Positions 3,801 to 5,804 of a stretch of DNA of 5,804 nucleotides are shown one piece after another. Under the pieces are notes generated by a model. That model was not told the origin of the DNA and did no database searches. It saw nothing but the letters and a program-made list of their open reading frames with translations. The first letter of the stretch is position 1, and each line of letters starts with the position of its first letter. This stretch comes from Actinomycetes bacterium (GTDB taxonomy: Bacteria > Actinomycetota > Actinomycetes > Prado026): contig JALOLN010000134.1 in the NCBI GenBank assembly GCA_025455945.1, positions 1-5,804 of the forward strand, written 5' to 3'. The translations under genes were made by a program, and so were the position numbers.

Positions 3801-5804
3801 CCGGTCCGGCCGGCGAGGCGAACCGCCTGCGTCTCGGCCCCGGCACCGTGTCGGCCGAGGTCCACGCGAGCCGCGCGGGCGACGACCTGGTGTTGCGGTG
3901 GGCCGTCCCTGCCGGGCCCGTCGGGGACGGCGAGGACCTGCTTGCAGGCGAGGCCGGGGCGACGGTTTGCGGCTACTTTGCCGACCCGGGCCGGTGGGCC
4001 CTGGAGCTTGCGAGCGGTGCACCCGTCTCCGTCGCCGAGCGGCTGGACGAGGCCCCGGCGGCCGCGGACCCCCTGCGCCCGGTCTGGGAGGCCTTCGAGC
4101 AGGCCCAGTACGCACGGCTCGCTCGCGAAGCGGACTACGGCAACCGGGTGGGGGCGGGAATCGACGCGCCGCTGGACACCGAGGTCGCCATCGTCCACTA
4201 CGCCTTCGAGACGCCCCCGTTCCGGCCGTTCGAGACCGAGGACGGCTGGTTCTTCCCGGACATGCCCGGGGCCTACGCCGGGAAGGGGGCCTACTGGAGC
4301 TGGACCGGCACCCCGCCCGGGACCCGCTTCGAGTACCGGGTCGAGGTGGTGACTTCGCAGGTGGCCGCGCCCGGCGAGGACGTCGAGCGCGCCGCCGCGG
4401 TCTCCCACGAGGAGTCGGAGCGCCAGGGCGAGCTGGTGCTGTCCTCGCGCGGCGGCTTCTGGACCGACTCGGACGGCTCCGGCGTCTCCTACCGCCGGGC
4501 GGTCGACGTCGCCTACGCGGGCGAGGGCTCGCGGGGCTCGGGCCTGGCCGTGGTCGTCCCCGTGTCCACCGAGACGGCCCGGCTGCAGCGGATCCTGGGC
4601 ACCGACGGCGACGACCGGGTGCCGGCGGCCTACGGCAGCGCCCCGAGCCTGATCGACGGCGGGGGCGGAGACGACCTCCTCTCCGGCGGCGAGGGCGTGC
4701 CCGATCTGCTCCACGGTGGCGAGGGCCGGGACACGCTGGAGGGCCTCGGCGGGGGCGACGTCCTGATTGGCGGCGCCGGCAGCGACCTGCTGCGGGGCGG
4801 GGAGGGTGCGGACACCTACCACTTCTTCGCCGCCGAGGCGGGGTTCGACATGGTGGAGGATGACGGGCTCGCCGCCTCCCCGAGCGCCGTCGGCTGGATG
4901 CTCGAGGCCGGCCTGCCGAACGGCGAGTGGCGGGACTACGAGGGGGTGCTCGACTACCTGCGCTGGCTGCCGGACGACCACACCGCCACCCTGACCGACT
5001 GGCTCGCCGGCTGGGGTCTGCCGTCGGCCCCGCAGACGGACACCGTCCGGGTGGACGTGCGCGCGGCGGACGTGCGGGTCGAGCGGGCCGAGCACGAGGG
5101 CCGGGCCGCACTGGCGCTGCGCTGGGGCGTGGACTCGGACGCGGGGTTGGTGGTGCCGCTGCGCGAGGTCGGCCGGGACCGGATCGGTTTCGGGGTCGAG
5201 CGCTTCGAGTTCCTGGACGCCAGCCGCTCCGTGGAGGAGCTTCTCACGGGCCTGCCGCCCCTGCCTGCCGAGTTGCCGCGCCCGGTCGGCTACTCGACGG
5301 CCTGGGTCGGCGCGGCCGGGGACGACGAAGGCTGGGGCGAGGCCGGCTCGGACTACCTGGCCGGGGCTGCGGGCAACGACACCCTCCGGGGCTACGACGG
5401 CGACGACTGGCTGGAGGGCGGGGCCGGGAACGACCGCCTGATCGGCGGGCGGGGCAACGACGTGCTGGTCGGCGGCGAGGGCTCGGACCGGCTGGTGGGC
5501 GGCCCGGGCGACGACCTCTTCCTGGTCCGTGGTTTCACCAGCGGACGCGACCGCTTCATCGGCGGTGCGGGCTTCGACCGGGTCCTCGGGAGCCCGGGTG
5601 ACGACCGCATCCGCGTCAGCCGCTTCGGCCCGGAGGACGGGATCGAGGAGATTGACGGCGTGGGCGGCGGCGACCTGCTGGCGGGCACCGCGGCCGACGA
5701 CGTGATCGACCTCAGCGCCACGCGACTGGTGGGCGGCTGGCGGGTGGACGCCGGGGCGGGGCATGACCGCCTGGTCGGCACGGCCCAGGCCGACGTCCTG
5801 ATCG
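74..5804 (+). CDS. Giant RTX protein with N-terminal class 3 lipase-like domain (3' end missing)
   Basis: A single open frame of 1,910 complete codons runs to the window end with no stop. The start is the ATG at 74: it has AGGAGG 8 bases upstream, the frame is closed by TGA at 8-10, and no other ATG, GTG or TTG lies between. Order of parts by residue: lipase-like domain about 1-240 (FAGTED 71-76, GHSLGG 115-120), helical region about 245-615, probable beta-sandwich 620-738, RTX nonapeptide arrays between about 809 and 1818 interrupted by three HCBP-related domains and one unrecognised domain (1333-1506), then a 31-32 residue repeat from about 1820. I count roughly 44 nonapeptides of the GGxGxDxLx type. 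No signal peptide is visible, and I found only one Cys codon (residue 1299). Family knowledge: such proteins leave the cell through type I secretion using a C-terminal signal and fold on binding extracellular calcium. The lipase assignment is good; the substrate is unknown. The first ~156 codons have different codon use from the rest. Confidence 0.95.
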   Translation, partial: MDREVLNQIAKHASRESYGYVNDLLPVEGFTRRLDLTVVDSSTGLRASVYQRAIVDGEGLPGGRFDFVVAFAGTEDWQDAYADIRLGWDQWKVGREVLLNELRSVAGSGTIHFTGHSLGGALAQYAAYEFSHKHRAFLSDTGQPITVPDITLTTFNALGGTDALEEHAAELAGGALAHYAPEVFAGIDTAHFFVRGDMVSRLGGGHVGGNTQELVLGPESAPTLDFLTAHALDTIYAAAPGPDGPRQLLAGAWPTSPGYIDVATSQRLAAVLGDLFNDSDFRGLEPGLRLAGGVVLALAMAPAAEVEGLANALIENFKLSGGYDDLSFRSRFGLLALSNWGMVQDAISRIGGTVAQATFVGVGATLVLAAGIADLVGSGDRAATESLLRILVAGFRPDTSFDEEIAGLVAGPRGDPLLRTGLWVAAVEGASSEAFVSRVGAVLHGLGLGDDEAARQALHEKLAVPEAWLDGSLRFLYERALSQGLDPLVFSLDLARAAVEAAPAFLGERGAGTTATLAETFGQHIVRLAAGVANGVPGYRVDDPGALLPPPGGVTLADVDRYREVLTQHLGALGASGEPLREGFAEARRVLEQAGQGILVRPGTDAGGLEGGLEALAAADPMLVVPLTVSLRYAAPAGGQTLRLTLDGAAGEPILLVGASLEAIEPADGADLPPQWRLTLPEGAASTAVFALFTGDLDRFPVPAYSLSAALTTPDGTQTHDGAVLADVAMTGPAAPGATVYLTSDADEYVLQPAGFAETPAVFADAGDDRVSLRGPAPVGAAAHGGSGADVLDARFLEVAALATGAELQGGTQDDVLQGSPGRDRMDGGGDHDVLFGYEGADWLQGGSGNDWLDGGDGADLVLDREGGDVLLGGAGADWVSGGPGADRIFGDATGLFGRWDGANRTVLAPIADDLFAPGDYGIVREAGAAAAGADVLEGGAGPDSLFGGLGADTLRGGADDDVLEGEGGGDRLEGGEGDDVLWGDRSPETVAEDGRVLYRATVAGGEVRYHWRTHAEGADASGDDTLFGGEGRDALFGQEGDDVLDGGGGDDRLEGGAGGDVIIGGPGLDYLKGGTGDDTYRFAPGDGVDLLEDEGGDDAIAFGAGLTPGSVRATRVGDDLALTDVEGTLQVRLPDWFSAGPSIERVEWADGTRWTAEPLSARALRQTGTESADALEGHDGLGDVLEGGAGDDRLRGHGGADALLGGPGADWLDGGAGDDTLEGGAGADRYVLGAGHDLVIDTGPAGEANRLRLGPGTVSAEVHASRAGDDLVLRWAVPAGPVGDGEDLLAGEAGATVCGYFADPGRWALELASGAPVSVAERLDEAPAAADPLRPVWEAFEQAQYARLAREADYGNRVGAGIDAPLDTEVAIVHYAFETPPFRPFETEDGWFFPDMPGAYAGKGAYWSWTGTPPGTRFEYRVEVVTSQVAAPGEDVERAAAVSHEESERQGELVLSSRGGFWTDSDGSGVSYRRAVDVAYAGEGSRGSGLAVVVPVSTETARLQRILGTDGDDRVPAAYGSAPSLIDGGGGDDLLSGGEGVPDLLHGGEGRDTLEGLGGGDVLIGGAGSDLLRGGEGADTYHFFAAEAGFDMVEDDGLAASPSAVGWMLEAGLPNGEWRDYEGVLDYLRWLPDDHTATLTDWLAGWGLPSAPQTDTVRVDVRAADVRVERAEHEGRAALALRWGVDSDAGLVVPLREVGRDRIGFGVERFEFLDASRSVEELLTGLPPLPAELPRPVGYSTAWVGAAGDDEGWGEAGSDYLAGAAGNDTLRGYDGDDWLEGGAGNDRLIGGRGNDVLVGGEGSDRLVGGPGDDLFLVRGFTSGRDRFIGGAGFDRVLGSPGDDRIRVSRFGPEDGIEEIDGVGGGDLLAGTAADDVIDLSATRLVGGWRVDAGAGHDRLVGTAQADVLI
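801..1930 (+). other. Region: helical linker domain of unknown fold (residues about 243-619)
   Basis: About 375 residues join the lipase domain to the beta-rich part. The region is rich in Ala, Leu, Glu and Arg with heptad-like spacing, suggesting mostly alpha helix. Two uncharged, hydrophobic stretches stand out: residues 290-304 (LAGGVVLALAMAPAA) and 357-373 (ATFVGVGATLVLAAGIA), the second Gly-rich like membrane-associating helices. Later helices (for example YREVLTQHLGALGA and FAEARRVLEQAGQG) are amphipathic. I recognise no known domain. Pore-forming RTX toxins have hydrophobic helices in a comparable position between N-terminus and repeats, but I see no sequence match, so a membrane role is only a possibility. 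It could equally be a lid or chaperone-like segment for the lipase, or a structural stalk. Confidence 0.5.
1931..2290 (+). other. Domain: probable beta-sandwich, Ig/Calx-beta-like (residues 620-738)
   Basis: Alternating hydrophobic strands (MLVVPLTVSLRYA, QTLRLTLDG, QWRLTLPEG, STAVFALFTGDLD, YSLSAALTT, GAVLADVAMTG) separated by short polar turns indicate an all-beta domain of about 115 residues. The PEGAASTAVFALFTGDLD segment resembles the 'P-x-G-x-x-x-x-x-F-x-V-x-x-x-x-D' strand pair of Calx-beta and related adhesion domains. No family assignment is secure. Such modules in large RTX proteins usually act as spacers or adhesive units. Confidence 0.5.
2291..2497 (+). other. Degenerate RTX-like lead-in to array A
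   Basis: The protein reads VYLTSDADEYVLQPAG..., then FADAGDDRVSLRG, GGSGADVLDARF and ATGAELQ. The G-D-D and G-A-D cores followed by hydrophobic residues show eroded calcium-binding turns spaced irregularly, as often seen in the capping turns that start an RTX beta-roll. The boundary with the beta-sandwich domain is approximate. Confidence 0.55.
2498..2752 (+). repeat. RTX nonapeptide array A, about 9 units (residues 809-893)
   Basis: Tandem nine-residue units (27 bases each) of the haemolysin-type calcium-binding pattern GGxGxDxLx: GGTQDDVLQ, GSPGRDRMD, GGGDHDVLF, GYEGADWLQ, GGSGNDWLD, GGDGADLVL, a degenerate DREGGDVLL, GGAGADWVS, GGPGADRIF, ending in GDA. In this family each pair of turns binds a calcium ion between adjacent half-turns of a parallel beta-roll. 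Trp at the x position after Asp (DWLQ, DWLD, DWVS) recurs in this gene. Confidence 0.93.
2753..2869 (+). other. Loop 1 between RTX arrays A and B (39 residues)
   Basis: The repeat pattern stops right after an FGD turn and resumes at GADVLEGG. Between them lie residues TGLFGRWDGANRTVLAPI, then ADDLFAPGDYGIVREAG and an alanine run. There is no GGxGxD motif. The loop has nearly the same length and the same flanking context as loop 2, so it is probably an extruded loop on the beta-roll rather than a domain boundary. Confidence 0.6.
2870..3028 (+). repeat. RTX nonapeptide array B, about 6 units
   Basis: Units GADVLE, GGAGPDSLF, GGLGADTLR, GGADDDVLE, GEGGGDRLE, GGEGDDVLW and a final GD. The spacing is an exact nine residues and the calcium-ligand Asp is kept in every unit. 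The end context (WGD) parallels that of array A (FGD). Confidence 0.93.
3029..3139 (+). other. Loop 2 between RTX arrays B and C (37 residues)
   Basis: The loop follows a WGD turn and ends where GDDTLFGG restarts the repeats. It contains RSPETVAEDGRVLYRATVAG, then GEVRYHWRTHAEGADAS. It is basic and aromatic in its centre, unlike the acidic repeats around it, and its beta-hairpin-like character (RVLYRATVAGGEVRYHW) suggests a protruding strand pair. No known domain is recognised. Confidence 0.6.
3140..3316 (+). repeat. RTX nonapeptide array C, about 7 units
   Basis: Units GDDTLF, GGEGRDALF, GQEGDDVLD, GGGGDDRLE, GGAGGDVII, GGPGLDYLK and the terminal GGTGDDTYRF. The closing G-D-D-T-Y-x-F is the standard last turn of RTX arrays that lead into an HCBP-related domain, and one follows directly. 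Confidence 0.94.
3302..3559 (+). other. Domain: HCBP-related domain, copy 1 (residues about 1077-1162)
   Basis: After GDDTYRFAPGDGVDLLEDEG the sequence follows the haemolysin-type calcium-binding protein related pattern closely: DDAIAFGAGLTPGSV, VGDDLAL (1117-1123), LPDWFSAGPSIERVEWADGT with DWF at 1136-1138 and EWADGTRW (1148-1155). This domain normally caps an RTX array and repeats along large calcium-binding proteins. This copy keeps all usual landmarks and is the best preserved of the three. Confidence 0.88.
3590..3766 (+). repeat. RTX nonapeptide array D, about 7 units
   Basis: Starts at SADALEG after the first HCBP-related domain and continues GHDGLGDVLE (one residue longer than the norm), GGAGDDRLR, GHGGADALL, GGPGADWLD, GGAGDDTLE, GGAGADRYVL. 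The final ADRYVL turn corresponds to the usual DTY-x-F closing turn and runs straight into the second HCBP-related domain. Confidence 0.93.
3767..4066 (+). other. Domain: HCBP-related domain, copy 2, diverged (residues about 1232-1331)
   Basis: Shares the plan of copy 1: GHDLVIDTG, a strand NRLRLGPGTV, then AGDDLVL (1268-1274), followed by YFADPGRWALEL (from 1301) and SGAPVSV. A 15-20 residue acidic insertion (VGDGEDLLAGEAGA) separates the GDDLVL strand from the YFAD strand. The only cysteine seen in the protein (residue 1299, TVCGYF) sits here. The I-E-x-I-x-F-A-D-G-T ending of the family is replaced by WALELASGAPVSV. Confidence 0.72.
4070..4591 (+). other. Domain: unrecognised, about 174 residues (1333-1506)
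   Basis: Repeat-free segment between the second HCBP-related domain and array E. It opens with a helix (PVWEAFEQAQYARLAREADYG) and continues with beta-like strands: TEVAIVHYAFETPPFRPFET, DGWFFPDMPGAYAGKGAYWSW, TRFEYRVEVVTSQV, QGELVLSSRGGFW, VSYRRAVDVAYAG, GLAVVVPVS. It is notably rich in Phe, Tyr and Trp around residues 1378-1410. Codon use and GC match the flanking gene. I recognise no family; binding of lipid, glycan or surface ligands is a guess from the aromatic content only. Confidence 0.55.
4592..4828 (+). repeat. RTX nonapeptide array E, about 7 units
   Basis: Starts with ILGTDGDDRV, then a degenerate stretch (PAAYGSAPSLID) and units GGGGDDLLS, GGEGVPDLLH (one residue longer), GGEGRDTLE, GLGGGDVLI, GGAGSDLLR and closing GGEGADTYHF. 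The DTY-x-F closing turn again leads into an HCBP-like domain. Confidence 0.92.
4829..5251 (+). other. Domain: HCBP-related domain, copy 3, with insertion (residues about 1586-1726)
   Basis: Position after a DTYHF turn, the FDMVEDDG start and the ending GVERFEFLDASRSVEEL (VERFEFLD 1708-1715) match the plan of an HCBP-related domain, where the family ends in I-E-x-I-x-F-x-D-G. Between start and core lies an extra segment of about 55 residues with many aromatics (VGWMLEAGLPNGEWRDYEG, then VLDYLRWL and LTDWLAGWGL), probably helical. The strands VRVDVRAADVRVERAEHEG and AALALRWGVD replace the usual GDDLxL strand. Assignment rests on context and the final motif, so it is less certain than copy 1. 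Confidence 0.6.
5306..5527 (+). repeat. RTX nonapeptide array F, about 8 units
   Basis: Begins with VGAAGDDEGWGEAGSDYLA and continues GAAGNDTLR, GYDGDDWLE, GGAGNDRLI, GGRGNDVLV, GGEGSDRLV, closing GGPGDDLFLV. All later units keep the G-x-D core. It follows a short proline-rich linker (LPPLPAELPRP, within 5252-5284) after copy 3 of the HCBP-related domain. Confidence 0.93.
5531..5804 (+). repeat. C-terminal repeat region with 31-32 residue period (incomplete)
   Basis: After array F the nine-residue rhythm gives way to longer units: FDRVLGSPGDDRIRV, then GDLLAGTAADDVIDL, then HDRLVGTAQADVLI at the window edge. The equivalent Asp codons begin at 5576, 5672 and 5765 (residues 1835, 1867, 1898), a spacing of 32 and 31 residues. 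Between them lie GIEEIDGVGG and GGWRVDAGAG, each with the I-x-x-I-D-G-G-x-G pattern. This resembles the long beta-solenoid repeats with D-x-I-x-G-T-x-x-D-D-x-I cores found in large RTX and adhesin proteins. The region is cut by the window end, so the repeat number and the C-terminal secretion signal are unknown. Confidence 0.75.

Noticed and set aside
3517..4863. Sense-strand open frame of 448 codons in another frame
   Set aside because: Arg/Gly-dominated product overlapping the RTX frame completely; the RTX frame shows clear family motifs over the same bases, so this is a shadow. The same holds for the frames at 1474-2376, 2283-3260 and 4927-5601.
3288..5111. Long antisense open frame of 607 codons
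   Set aside because: It is Arg/Pro/Ser-rich low-complexity protein with no domain, lying opposite RTX-coding DNA. At 75-80% GC the complement of G/C-ending codons rarely forms stop codons, so long antisense frames arise by chance.

Overview
The window is filled by one very large, incomplete gene on the + strand. Reading frame 2 opens at an ATG at 74-76, behind a strong Shine-Dalgarno sequence, and has no stop codon through base 5804. That gives at least 1,910 residues, and the C-terminus lies beyond the window. The product is an RTX-family (haemolysin-type calcium-binding repeat) protein with a class 3-type lipase or alpha/beta-hydrolase domain at its N-terminus. It has no Sec signal peptide, is almost free of cysteine and is rich in Asp, Gly and Glu. 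These traits fit a large type I-secreted extracellular protein. The secretion signal would be expected in the missing C-terminal part, and no ABC transporter, membrane-fusion protein or acyltransferase gene is visible here.

Layout: 1-73, leader with ribosome binding site; 74 to about 800, lipase-like catalytic domain (FAGTED, GHSLGG with Ser117, candidate Asp197 and His206 or His230); about 800-1930, helical region of unknown fold with two hydrophobic stretches; 1931-2290, probable beta-sandwich (Ig/Calx-beta-like); 2498-3316, RTX arrays A, B and C separated by two similar-sized loops; 3302-3559, first HCBP-related domain; 3590-3766, array D; 3767-4066, second HCBP-related domain; 4070-4591, unrecognised domain; 4592-4828, array E; 4829-5251, divergent third HCBP-related domain with an aromatic-rich insertion; 5306-5527, array F; 5531-5804, a different repeat type with a 31-32 residue period, running off the end.

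The host is probably a high-GC bacterium, most likely a proteobacterium (type I-secreted RTX proteins of this design are commonest there). The genus cannot be read from the window. Most of the gene is roughly 70-80% GC with almost exclusively G/C-ending codons, but the first ~110-156 codons are clearly different (59% GC over 61-540). This change falls inside the catalytic domain and is the most unexpected feature of the window.

Inferred working model: the protein is exported unfolded by a type I system, the arrays fold into calcium-bound beta-rolls outside the cell, and the N-terminal hydrolase acts on lipid or ester substrates. The helical and beta-sandwich regions and the unknown domain may provide target binding or spacing.
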